From Rheinheimera texasensis DSM 17496 (GTDB lineage Bacteria > Pseudomonadota > Gammaproteobacteria > Enterobacterales > Alteromonadaceae): a stretch of DNA of 64,000 nucleotides. Position 1 is the stretch's first letter. Every line of letters starts with the position of its first letter. Made by a program: the position numbers and the translations under genes. Below, piece after piece: positions 36,533 to 45,114 of the stretch. The stretch lies in the NCBI RefSeq assembly GCF_000711985.1, contig NZ_JONU01000016.1, positions 1 through 64,000 of the forward strand, written 5' to 3'. The notes beneath the pieces were generated by a model. The model did not search any database, was not told the DNA's origin, and saw only the letters and a program-made list of their open reading frames with translations.

Positions 36533-39500
36533 ATGCAGCAACTTGGAATTTATGAGCAACTTCTTACACAGTTGATTGAAAGCAAGTTGGATCGCGAACG
36601 TTATTATGTTGATGAGCGGCCATTGACGAGCAACGAAGCTGCCAAGTGGTTGGCAAGCTTTATAACGCCGATCTTTGAACAGGCTGTTGCCGCAGTCCCG
36701 AGCAATGACGAGCAATTGGCGAACCAAATCGATCTGGCTAATAAACTTCTACTTTGGTTAAAACAGCAGTTTGCCGAGCAGCAGGCATTTGACGATAACC
36801 TCATCCTCTCGCAGGGGAGAATCCTGCGCGCTATATACGATACTCATGATCCAATTGCAGCGAATCTGAAAGAATATGTCGCTAATGTATTCCCGTTAAC
36901 TGGACTTCGGCAAAGCGAACTGTTTTGTGGCAGTAACGCGGGAATCTCTTTAGAAACCGAGTTGAAACGTGAAATATTGTCAGCTGATAAAATTTATTGG
37001 CTGGTGTCATTTATCAAGTGGACCGGGATTCGCATCTTCAGTAAAGAACTCGAAGTATTTACCCAAAGCGGACGCCAGTTAAAAATCATCACCACGTCAT
37101 ACATGGGGGCGACTGACGCTAGAGCCGTGGAATACCTAGCTCAGCTTCCCAACACTGAAATCAAACTCAGCTACAACACCAATCGCGAACGCTTGCATGC
37201 CAAGAGCTATTTGTTTTTGCGCAATACTGGTTTTCACACTGGCTATATCGGGTCGTCTAACCTGTCACATTCCGCCTTAACTAGCGGCTTAGAGTGGAAT
37301 CTCAAAATCACCTCGCAAGAGATCCCGCATATTATCGAAAAATCACTGAATACCTTTGAAACCTATTGGGCTTCAAAAGAATTTGAATTGTTTGATGGCT
37401 CAATAGCCAGCAAAAGCAAACTCAACCAAGCCTTAAAAGCATCCAGCATGCAAAAAGAAGAAAGCCCGGCTTTCTTCTTTGAAGTAAAACCGTACGCGCA
37501 TCAACGTGATATTTTGGAACAGTTGGCTGTCGAGCGGCAGGTGCATGGCCGATACAAGAATTTGGTGGTGGCAGCCACTGGCACTGGCAAAACACTGATC
37601 TCCGCCTTTGATTTCGTTCGTTTTTTAAAAGCTCAACCAAACGCAACATTCCTGTTTATTGCACATCGGGAAGAAATCTTAAAGCAAGCCAGAAACGCCT
37701 ACCGCGGAGTCCTTCGCAATAGCAACTTTGGTGAATTATGGGTTGGCGGCCAGCAACCAGATCATTATCGACAGCTATTTGCGTCAATCCAAACACTGAA
37801 TAATCAGTTAGATACCTTAAAACTCTCACCTGATTACTACGACTACATTGTGATCGACGAAGTGCATCACGTAACCGCACAAACCTACCGCAAACTGCTG
37901 GACCACTTTAGGCCACAGATCTTGTTGGGTTTAACCGCCACGCCCGAACGACACGATGGTGGCAACATTTTGGCTGATTTTTGTGGCGTGATTGCCGCCG
38001 AAATCCGTTTGCCAGAAGCGATTAACCAACGGCACTTGTGTCCGTTTCAGTATTTTGCAGTAGATGACGATACCGACCTTCGCAAAATCAGCTGGTCGAG
38101 TGGACGTTATGACGTGACGCAGCTCACGAACCTGTACACGCACAACAGTAGCCGCGTGCATAAAATCGTGCTGGAGATGCAGCGCGTGATCACTGATTTA
38201 AATAGTATGCGCGCACTGGCGTTTTGCGTCAGTCGTGATCATGCCAACTACATGGTCCAGCAGTTTCTGCTCAAAGGGATCAAGGCAGACATTCTAACCA
38301 GCGACAACAGCCAAGATCGTGCGGAAAAACAACAAGCACTGCGCAGTGGGAGCATCAACGTGTTATGCGTCGTCGATATCTTTAATGAAGGGGTCGATAT
38401 CCCTGAAGTCGACACTTTGTTGTTTTTACGACCTACAGAAAGTTTAACCATTTTCCTGCAACAACTCGGTCGAGGCTTACGTTTAGCAGATGACAAACAA
38501 TGCTGCACAGTGCTGGACTTTGTCGGCAATTCGAGGCCTGAATATGACTTCGCCAGCAAGTTTCGTGCATTGATTGGTCGCAGTAACAAAGCCATTTCCA
38601 ATGAAATAGAACAGGGTTTTCCTAATGCGCCGCTAGGTTGCAGTATTCAACTGAGCAAACAGGCGCAAGAGCTGGTTTTAGCCAATATCCGGCACGCTAT
38701 TTTTAACGCCGCACGCTTGCGCCAAGCCTTGCAAAATTATTCGCAGCACCACAGCGAGCCATTGAATCTTATTAACTTTTTGCGCTTCAACCCAACTTTA
38801 GATATTCGGGCACTTTACAAACATCGAGGTTGGGTGCAGCTGCTGCAAGAGACAAATGCACTGGCAAATTACAAACCCACTATGCCAGAACTCAAAGTAG
38901 CAGAAGCCAACACAGTCAGTTTTTACACAGTACCTTCCGAAGCGCTGCAAAAACTGTTTAAACGTACAATTGTGACGCGATTTCTCGGTTGTGATGACTA
39001 CCAGTACTTGCAATATGTGAGAAAACTTTGTCTTACCGGATTTAACTTAAGCGACCCGCCAGACATTCGTTCATTGATGTGCCACTACGATTTTTACCAG
39101 GCAACAGGTCCAGCTGCTGGCTTTGAGAATTTAACGGCCAGCTTAAAAGCGCTCTGCCAGCCAGAACTCTGTAATGAACTGGCTGAAGTTTTAACTTGGC
39201 AAATGCAGCAAATTAAACATCAGCAAACATCAATACCAGACCTACCTAATGTGCCATTACACTTGCATGCCCGCTATGCCCGTGAACAAATCATTACCGC
39301 GTTTGGCGCTACAACATTTGATAAACAAGTGGTGTCACGCGAGGGCGTTTATGTTGTAAAACATTTAAATATCGAATTGTTGTTTGTCACGCTAAACAAA
39401 AATCTGAAGATATTTACTCCCAATACCATGTACCACGACTACGCCATCAACGAGGCGTTATTTCATTGGCAGTCGCAAAACAACTCGCGCCCGGATTCAG

Positions 39501-39727
39501 GCAAAGGTTTGGACTACATCCGACATAAAGAAATCGGTAAACGACTCTTCTTATTTGTCCGTGAACAAAGTGATGACGAATTCGACAACACCATGGGATT
39601 CGTCAACTTCGGCGAAATCGACTATGTGAGTCATACCGGCTCGCAACCGATGAATATCGTATGGCAACTCCGCAATCCGATGCCTGATTTTATGTGGCAC
39701 GAAACGGCCAAATTGGCGGTGGGGTAA
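36533..39727 (+). CDS. PLD-nuclease, SF2 helicase and DUF3427 fusion protein
   Basis: A 1064-residue protein with AAGGA five bases before the ATG. Domain order: an N-terminal helical region (1-125); a phospholipase-D-type nuclease domain with L-H-A-K-S-Y-L-F (His222, Lys224) and G-S-S-N-L-S (Asn243); an SF2 helicase with Walker A A-A-T-G-T-G-K-T (347-354), D-E-V-H (442-445), G-L-T-A-T-P and L-G-R-G-L-R; and a C-terminal DUF3427 domain (about 900-1060, P-N-T-M-Y-H-D-Y-A-I-N-E and P-M-N-I-V-W-Q-L). Such fusions are found in defence islands and are thought to unwind and cut foreign DNA. A single HKD motif implies the nuclease works as a dimer. Upstream is a CapW/BrxR-type repressor; the convergent downstream gene is a methyltransferase-HNH fusion. 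Confidence 0.9.
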   Translation: MQQLGIYEQLLTQLIESKLDRERYYVDERPLTSNEAAKWLASFITPIFEQAVAAVPSNDEQLANQIDLANKLLLWLKQQFAEQQAFDDNLILSQGRILRAIYDTHDPIAANLKEYVANVFPLTGLRQSELFCGSNAGISLETELKREILSADKIYWLVSFIKWTGIRIFSKELEVFTQSGRQLKIITTSYMGATDARAVEYLAQLPNTEIKLSYNTNRERLHAKSYLFLRNTGFHTGYIGSSNLSHSALTSGLEWNLKITSQEIPHIIEKSLNTFETYWASKEFELFDGSIASKSKLNQALKASSMQKEESPAFFFEVKPYAHQRDILEQLAVERQVHGRYKNLVVAATGTGKTLISAFDFVRFLKAQPNATFLFIAHREEILKQARNAYRGVLRNSNFGELWVGGQQPDHYRQLFASIQTLNNQLDTLKLSPDYYDYIVIDEVHHVTAQTYRKLLDHFRPQILLGLTATPERHDGGNILADFCGVIAAEIRLPEAINQRHLCPFQYFAVDDDTDLRKISWSSGRYDVTQLTNLYTHNSSRVHKIVLEMQRVITDLNSMRALAFCVSRDHANYMVQQFLLKGIKADILTSDNSQDRAEKQQALRSGSINVLCVVDIFNEGVDIPEVDTLLFLRPTESLTIFLQQLGRGLRLADDKQCCTVLDFVGNSRPEYDFASKFRALIGRSNKAISNEIEQGFPNAPLGCSIQLSKQAQELVLANIRHAIFNAARLRQALQNYSQHHSEPLNLINFLRFNPTLDIRALYKHRGWVQLLQETNALANYKPTMPELKVAEANTVSFYTVPSEALQKLFKRTIVTRFLGCDDYQYLQYVRKLCLTGFNLSDPPDIRSLMCHYDFYQATGPAAGFENLTASLKALCQPELCNELAEVLTWQMQQIKHQQTSIPDLPNVPLHLHARYAREQIITAFGATTFDKQVVSREGVYVVKHLNIELLFVTLNKNLKIFTPNTMYHDYAINEALFHWQSQNNSRPDSGKGLDYIRHKEIGKRLFLFVREQSDDEFDNTMGFVNFGEIDYVSHTGSQPMNIVWQLRNPMPDFMWHETAKLAVG

Positions 39728-39737
39728 GAGTTTCCTC

Positions 39738-41420
39738 CTACCACTCCGCCACCTGCAACCTCTGTTTAATCCCTGCCGACTGGAACTGCAGGGCTTCAAA
39801 CACCAGGTCGAAATCTGTGCTGTTGTCCGCGATGTTGGGCAGGGACAGCGCTGCTTCGGTGAAGAACCGTTTTTGTTCGGTTTGACTTTGCCAGGCTTGT
39901 TGCCACCAGTCGGTGATTTGGCTGCGTGAGGTGTGCAGGCGTTGCCGGCTTGGTAAGCGGTCGCTTTTTTGCCGGTTCTCGGCGCTGCTGGCTGGTAGCA
40001 GGTTCCACAGGTCGTTGTTGGGCCAGTAGCTAAATGGCAGACAATGGTCGATGTCGTAGCTGTACAGCGGTTTACCACTCCAGACGCTGCGCACGTCTTC
40101 GCCCGCGCTGCGTAGCGTTTCAACTTTTTTCCTGACATAACCGGTGTCGTGCTGCCGATCCAGCCAGCGCAGGTGAAGATGGTAGGTTTCCAGCGTAAGG
40201 TTTTGTTGCTGATTTTGCTGATATTTTTGCATTTCACTGACCCACTGCTGCACCAGCAAAGGTTCTATCCAGCAGCCATAGACCCGAAAGCAATCCCACA
40301 TGGATTCAGAGAGTTCAAACTGGCCGTAACTTTCAAGAAACTCTCTGTCCAGTAACACCAAGTCGCGGCGGGTGGTTTTCCCCCGCTGCATCCGGAACAG
40401 CCGGTTGTCTTTTTGCCCTTGCCAGATGTAAGTGACCGGGCCGTCTTTGATGGTTTTCAGCGTATCGCTAAACAGCTGTTGCAACGCTGCGGCCTCTGCG
40501 CCACTGAACAGCATGCCGACGGCAAAATCGTCCGCGGTCAGGTGCTTTAATGCCAGCCAGCCCTGTGCTGTGACAAAACCTAAGCCTTTGGCCGGGTCAG
40601 AGTTTTGCTGAATATTGTTGTCGACCAACCGTTTAAATAAGCGGATCCAATACAGCGCCACCAACCCGAGTGAGATTTGCACTTTGCCGTCCTGCCGGTC
40701 CAGCACTGCGCCCGGATGCGCGTCTGCTATCCGCACCAGCGTACGCAGCAGCGCCAGTTTGTAGGTCGAGGATTTGCTGTCGTTCAGCACAATATGGCGG
40801 ATACGGCTGAGGCTGGCGCTGCCATCGTCCGGCAATTCCAGTACCAGCGTTTGCCACTGCACATCGGCCCTGCCGCCACTGTCAGCCGTTTTGTCGCTGA
40901 TATAACGCAGCACCAGGCCAAACTGTTTGGCCAGCTGTTCCACTTCGTCGACGCTGACCGGGAAAGATACCCGGCCGTCAGTAAATTCGCCGTAGCGCAG
41001 GCTTAAAACAAAACGCCCGCCGGGGGCAAGCAAATTGGCAATTTTGCGAAAAGCGCGTTCACGCTCAGACGTTACGATATGCATCCAGACGGCGCTTAGC
41101 AAGATGGTTTGAAATTGCAGATTCAGCTGATAACAGGCTTTGAGTTCGGGCAGGCTGTCGCTAAGCCATTGCACTTGTTCAGCAGTTTTGAGCTGGCCGA
41201 TATTACGCAAATCCGTGGCCGGCTCCACTGCGATAACCTGACAGCCCTGCTCAGCCAGCCACAACGCATCACGGCCACTGCCGGCGCCAATATCCAGCAC
41301 CAGGCCTTGCTGAGGCCAATACTGCTGCCAGCTTTGATGCACCTGTTCAAAACTCAGCGCATCATATTGCTCTGCGTATAATTTGGCACTCTGATGGTAA
41401 ATGTCCTGCGTTTTGTTCAT
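39738..41420 (-). CDS. class I methyltransferase fused to an HNH nuclease domain
   Basis: The ATG at 41420 is preferred (AGGG six bases upstream); the frame opens at 41465. The product has about 560 residues. The N-terminal 180 are a SAM-dependent methyltransferase with L-V-L-D-I-G-A-G-S-G-R-D-A-L-W-L and V-I-A-V-E-P-A. The middle (about 190-440) is helical and unrecognised. Near residue 470 comes Y-D-I-D-H-C-L-P-F-S-Y-W-P-N-N-D-L-W-N-L-L-P, then N-R-Q-K-S-D-R, a good HNH-type beta-beta-alpha metal nuclease (D-H, N, and K-S-D). Methyltransferase plus nuclease in one chain suggests a restriction-like or self-guarded effector. It converges with the helicase gene with ten bases between stop codons. 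Function is inferred. Confidence 0.75.
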   Translation of the reverse strand: MNKTQDIYHQSAKLYAEQYDALSFEQVHQSWQQYWPQQGLVLDIGAGSGRDALWLAEQGCQVIAVEPATDLRNIGQLKTAEQVQWLSDSLPELKACYQLNLQFQTILLSAVWMHIVTSERERAFRKIANLLAPGGRFVLSLRYGEFTDGRVSFPVSVDEVEQLAKQFGLVLRYISDKTADSGGRADVQWQTLVLELPDDGSASLSRIRHIVLNDSKSSTYKLALLRTLVRIADAHPGAVLDRQDGKVQISLGLVALYWIRLFKRLVDNNIQQNSDPAKGLGFVTAQGWLALKHLTADDFAVGMLFSGAEAAALQQLFSDTLKTIKDGPVTYIWQGQKDNRLFRMQRGKTTRRDLVLLDREFLESYGQFELSESMWDCFRVYGCWIEPLLVQQWVSEMQKYQQNQQQNLTLETYHLHLRWLDRQHDTGYVRKKVETLRSAGEDVRSVWSGKPLYSYDIDHCLPFSYWPNNDLWNLLPASSAENRQKSDRLPSRQRLHTSRSQITDWWQQAWQSQTEQKRFFTEAALSLPNIADNSTDFDLVFEALQFQSAGIKQRLQVAEW

Positions 41421-41588
41421 GTACATCCCTGCAGCGCCCAAGATGGGTCTGAGCTTTTGTACCAATATTCACCAAATCCTGCAATCCGTTTAGTCGCATG
41501 CCAACACCGCAAATACATATCCAATCAGGGCTTTAGCGCATTCAGCCTGCCAGTCCTCCCCAAGAAAGCCCGTCTTTCGATAAGAAGC

Positions 41589-43553
41589 CTACGCCATCGT
41601 CATTAACGGCACACAGATGTCTGCCATACAAACCTGCTGCCGGCCATTGCCCTTGGCTCTATACAGTTGTTCGTCCGCCTGGCGGATCGCATCCTCGATG
41701 GCCTGCGGGTCATTGTGTTCTTGTTGCATGTTCAGCGCTGCCGTGCCGGCGGAAAAACTGACACTAAAGCCAATCTCACCGTCCTGCAGACACATTTGTT
41801 GAAAGCACTGCTGCAGCCGTTGTAACAGGGACGCGAGCGCGTCGGCATGTTGCTGCGACGTCATCAGGATAAATTCTTCTCCGCCAAACCGCGCCACAAC
41901 ATCAGTTTGGCGCAGCGTGGCTTTGGCGGCATCAGCAAAGGCGCACAGTACCGCATCTCCGGCCTGATGACCGTGCTGATCATTGATTTGTTTAAAGAAA
42001 TCGAGGTCAATCAGCACGACCGACAACGGGAACTGCTGACGTTGTGCCAACAGTTTTAATTGTTCGGCCTGACGCATAAAAGCGCGGCGGTTCAACAACC
42101 CAGTCAGTGGGTCGGTATCGGACAGCTGCTGCAGTTTTTGTTGAAAACGCCGGCTGCGGTACAGATAAAGCACCAGTACCAATGTCACTACGCCACCAGC
42201 GGCAATCACCGTCAGCATCAGGTTTAATCGCGCTTGCGCTTTTTGCTCTGCGGCCGCCAACTGTTCAGCTTGTTTGGCTTGCTCAGCGGCTTTGGTATCT
42301 TCCTGCGCCAGCTCTAAGCGAGTTTGGTAGCTACCCAGCATCAACGCGCGGGCGTCGGCATCCTTTTGTGCGCGCAGCTGATGATACTGTTGGCTGGCGG
42401 CATAAGCGGCCTGATAATCGCCTTGTTTGGCGGCCAGCTGCTGCAACAAGTCATAACGCTCCCAGTTATTCGGGTCGGTCAACCGGTTGAGCATTTGCTG
42501 TGCGGCAGCAAGGTCATTGAGGTGCAAATACGCGAGGCCAGCATAATAAGCCGAGCGCTCATTTAAAATAGGCATCTGCTGGGCGGGGTTAAATTGCTGC
42601 AGGCGGGCAATATTCGTTAAATCGCCTTGCTGCACTTGCTCTAAAAGCACCAGTTTTTCCATCACGTCGGCGCAAGGCACATTGTTGCTCACTGCCAGAG
42701 AGGCTTTGGCGTACTGAAATTTCTCGGCCAGCGGTAAAAAGTACCAATTGGCGATATTGCAGTTGGTTATCGCCAGATTGTCTGTATGGTTTTTTAGTTT
42801 TGTTCGTTCGATGATTTTGTTAGATAGCACTAGAGCTTGTTTGATATCGCCGATTTGCCCACTGTGATAAGCCAGCTCTTCTTCAATGTCGGGGAAAAAG
42901 TTCTTGTAAACTGGCTCAACATCTTTTGCTGAGAGTGTTTTAATCAACATAAATAAAGGCTTAGAGATTTTGTCGTATTGCTTTAATAGGTAATAAGCCT
43001 CTAACAAATTACCTAAGCTAATCACTCGGACATAAAAATCATTCTGCAGCGCAGGATGTTGTTGCACTTGCTCCAGTAACACAACTGCTTCTGCTGCACG
43101 GTTTTGATACATATAAAGCCCATAGGCCTGAATGGTCATGGCATGTAAATACTGCTCTGGGTGCTGCTCCTGATTAATCAGCGGTAATGCCTTGGCCAGG
43201 TTTTCATCAATAGCGGCTTGTCCACTATGTATAAGTCTGTGAGCTTTCAGCAGGTATAAACCTGCCAATCTTGCCGGGTCATCGTTAACAGCAGCAATCC
43301 GCGTCTCAATCTCTTCTAATGTTTTTTTCACGCTAATCGCGGCTAAGGAATCGATTTCAAGCCGCTCAGCCTGAATTTGCGTCAGGGTATAAGGCGCGTT
43401 AGCGGCTAACGCTGAGGCATTGCCGAGCCAAAGCAGACTAAGACCAAGCAAGACACGAAGCGCAGCACCTAAGCGCCGGCGTAAAAGCAAAGCAGAGAAA
43501 TTCCAGCAGGTAGCTACCATCAACAGCATCACTCCATGAACGGCAGGGTTCAT
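41589..43553 (-). CDS. diguanylate cyclase with periplasmic TPR-like sensor region
   Basis: A 654-residue membrane enzyme. A signal-like hydrophobic segment lies near residues 35-50 (L-L-G-L-S-L-L-W-L-G-N-A-S-A-L-A). A long helical periplasmic region of TPR-like repeats follows (about 60-420). One membrane helix lies near 445-465 (M-L-T-V-I-A-A-G-G-V-V-T-L-V). The C-terminal GGDEF domain reads D-P-L-T-G-L-L-N-R-R-A-F and F-G-G-E-E-F, with an R-Q-T-D inhibitory site just before it. It should synthesise cyclic di-GMP under control of a periplasmic signal. The N-terminal start is uncertain because several Met codons precede the signal segment. Confidence 0.88.
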   Translation of the reverse strand: MNPAVHGVMLLMVATCWNFSALLLRRRLGAALRVLLGLSLLWLGNASALAANAPYTLTQIQAERLEIDSLAAISVKKTLEEIETRIAAVNDDPARLAGLYLLKAHRLIHSGQAAIDENLAKALPLINQEQHPEQYLHAMTIQAYGLYMYQNRAAEAVVLLEQVQQHPALQNDFYVRVISLGNLLEAYYLLKQYDKISKPLFMLIKTLSAKDVEPVYKNFFPDIEEELAYHSGQIGDIKQALVLSNKIIERTKLKNHTDNLAITNCNIANWYFLPLAEKFQYAKASLAVSNNVPCADVMEKLVLLEQVQQGDLTNIARLQQFNPAQQMPILNERSAYYAGLAYLHLNDLAAAQQMLNRLTDPNNWERYDLLQQLAAKQGDYQAAYAASQQYHQLRAQKDADARALMLGSYQTRLELAQEDTKAAEQAKQAEQLAAAEQKAQARLNLMLTVIAAGGVVTLVLVLYLYRSRRFQQKLQQLSDTDPLTGLLNRRAFMRQAEQLKLLAQRQQFPLSVVLIDLDFFKQINDQHGHQAGDAVLCAFADAAKATLRQTDVVARFGGEEFILMTSQQHADALASLLQRLQQCFQQMCLQDGEIGFSVSFSAGTAALNMQQEHNDPQAIEDAIRQADEQLYRAKGNGRQQVCMADICVPLMTMA

Positions 43554-43728
43554 CCATTTATGCGTAAAAACTTATTTATAAACGAGTTTCTGTTTTAAGC
43601 ACAATGGTTTTGCTGCAATGCATGACGACCAATCGTTGTCACGCCAGCAACAGCGAGTTTGCCAGTTGTGACAACGTGATACTGCAGCGCACTGCTATGT
43701 ACAAGGGCATTGCGCCGTGAAAACGGGA

Positions 43729-44919
43729 TCACGACTGCCGCCGTTCCTCGCCGCTGTATAACCGGTAACCATTGCGGCCTTGTTGTTTCACCTGATACAT
43801 GGCGCTGTCGGCTTTTTCCAGTAGTTCGGCCAATTCCTGGCCGTGGCGCGGGTGCAGGCTGACGCCGATGCTGGCGCCGAGTTCATAGCTGTTGCCGTCA
43901 ATCTCCACCGGTTGCTGCAATTGTTTTAACAGCTTGGCAGCGATTTCCTGCACGTACTGTTCCTGCTCGATTTGGGTGGCGATCACGACAAATTCGTCAC
44001 CGCCGATGCGGGCGCAAATATCGGTGCTGCGCAGGCTGGCTTTGAGGCGGCGCGCCACTTCCTGCAGCACTAAATCACCGGTTTTGTGGCCGGCGCTGTC
44101 GTTGATGGGTTTGAAGTTATCAAGATCGATATAGAACACCGCTAAGGCCTGATGTGGCCGGTTCGCAAGCTGCAACGCCTGACCAAACAATACGTCTACA
44201 TATCTTTTATTGCTAAGGCCAGTGAGCGGGTCCTGATAAGCCAGCTCCAGCGCCTTGGCTTCTGATTCGGTCAGGCGGCGGCAAAACAGCACTATCACAG
44301 TGCTCAAGATCAACAGATATTGCAGCATCGCCAACACAGTGCCGAAGACAAAACCTTGCTGGCGCCAGTCCGGCAACAGCCAGATATACAGAGGCACAAT
44401 CAGGCTCCAGTGCAGCGCCAGCAAGGCCGCTACGCTGACAATGCCGGATTTGAGCCACTGCGGCAGCCGGATGCGGCTGCAATACACGGCGCTCGCCAGC
44501 AGCAACAGCGCCAGCACATTAAAAGTGGCGAGACCAGAATCATAGATAACCCGTGGTAACCCAAGATGGCCATAAGCGAAGATCCAGCCGAGCAATAAGG
44601 CGACAGCACTATATAGCCAGCGGTCGGTGACCATACCGCCTCCCAGCAAAAACACCGCGCCAAAGAACCGGAAAGCGCCGAGTAACAACAGCAATTTCTC
44701 CAAACCGATAAACACGCCATACCAGAGCAAACCAGGGGCGGCATCCGGTTCAGTCGGGAGTAGTAACATGGCAAGACGGGCGCAGCAGGCGGCCAGCGCC
44801 GCAAAGGCCCAAAAACTGATGCCCGGGTTCGTACGCGGCACCAGCCGGGCACATAAAAACAGCAGAAACAACATGAAGTACACGGTGCTGCCGACCGCAT
44901 GCATGATTGGATACAGCAT
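43729..44919 (-). CDS. membrane diguanylate cyclase
   Basis: A 396-residue protein with AGGGG six bases before the ATG. The first 215 residues contain about six or seven hydrophobic helices with short loops, a membrane sensor of unknown ligand. The C-terminal GGDEF domain has D-P-L-T-G-L-S-N-K-R-Y, Y-I-D-L-D-N-F-K and I-G-G-D-E-F, preceded by an R-S-T-D inhibitory site. All catalytic positions are present, so cyclic di-GMP synthesis is expected. It is the second cyclase in a row on this strand, separated by 175 bases, but the two have different sensor parts and are probably transcribed independently. Confidence 0.9.
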   Translation of the reverse strand: MLYPIMHAVGSTVYFMLFLLFLCARLVPRTNPGISFWAFAALAACCARLAMLLLPTEPDAAPGLLWYGVFIGLEKLLLLLGAFRFFGAVFLLGGGMVTDRWLYSAVALLLGWIFAYGHLGLPRVIYDSGLATFNVLALLLLASAVYCSRIRLPQWLKSGIVSVAALLALHWSLIVPLYIWLLPDWRQQGFVFGTVLAMLQYLLILSTVIVLFCRRLTESEAKALELAYQDPLTGLSNKRYVDVLFGQALQLANRPHQALAVFYIDLDNFKPINDSAGHKTGDLVLQEVARRLKASLRSTDICARIGGDEFVVIATQIEQEQYVQEIAAKLLKQLQQPVEIDGNSYELGASIGVSLHPRHGQELAELLEKADSAMYQVKQQGRNGYRLYSGEERRQS

Positions 44920-45114
44920 AAATCGCCCCTGCCCTCTTCAAATGAGACCGGATCACACGCGATTTGATAACACAGCTGGTGGAATCAGAATGGAGCCATT
45001 CCCTCTGTCAGCGCAGGCAGAAGGAAAAGCTTTACACAGCATGCTTGGCGACCATGAAACTTGTCAAGCAACACGTCAGGCTGCCAGCCTATCCCGGGCA
45101 GCCTGGCCTGATGC

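Noticed and set aside
39551-40237. Minus-strand frame of 228 codons across the helicase/methyltransferase junction
   Set aside because: It overlaps the ends of two well-supported genes and its translation is a low-complexity shadow rich in Thr, Pro and Cys.
41589-44919. Two GGDEF genes as a recent tandem duplication
   Set aside because: Their sensor regions are unrelated (TPR-like periplasmic versus multi-helix membrane) and the GGDEF domains differ in sequence.
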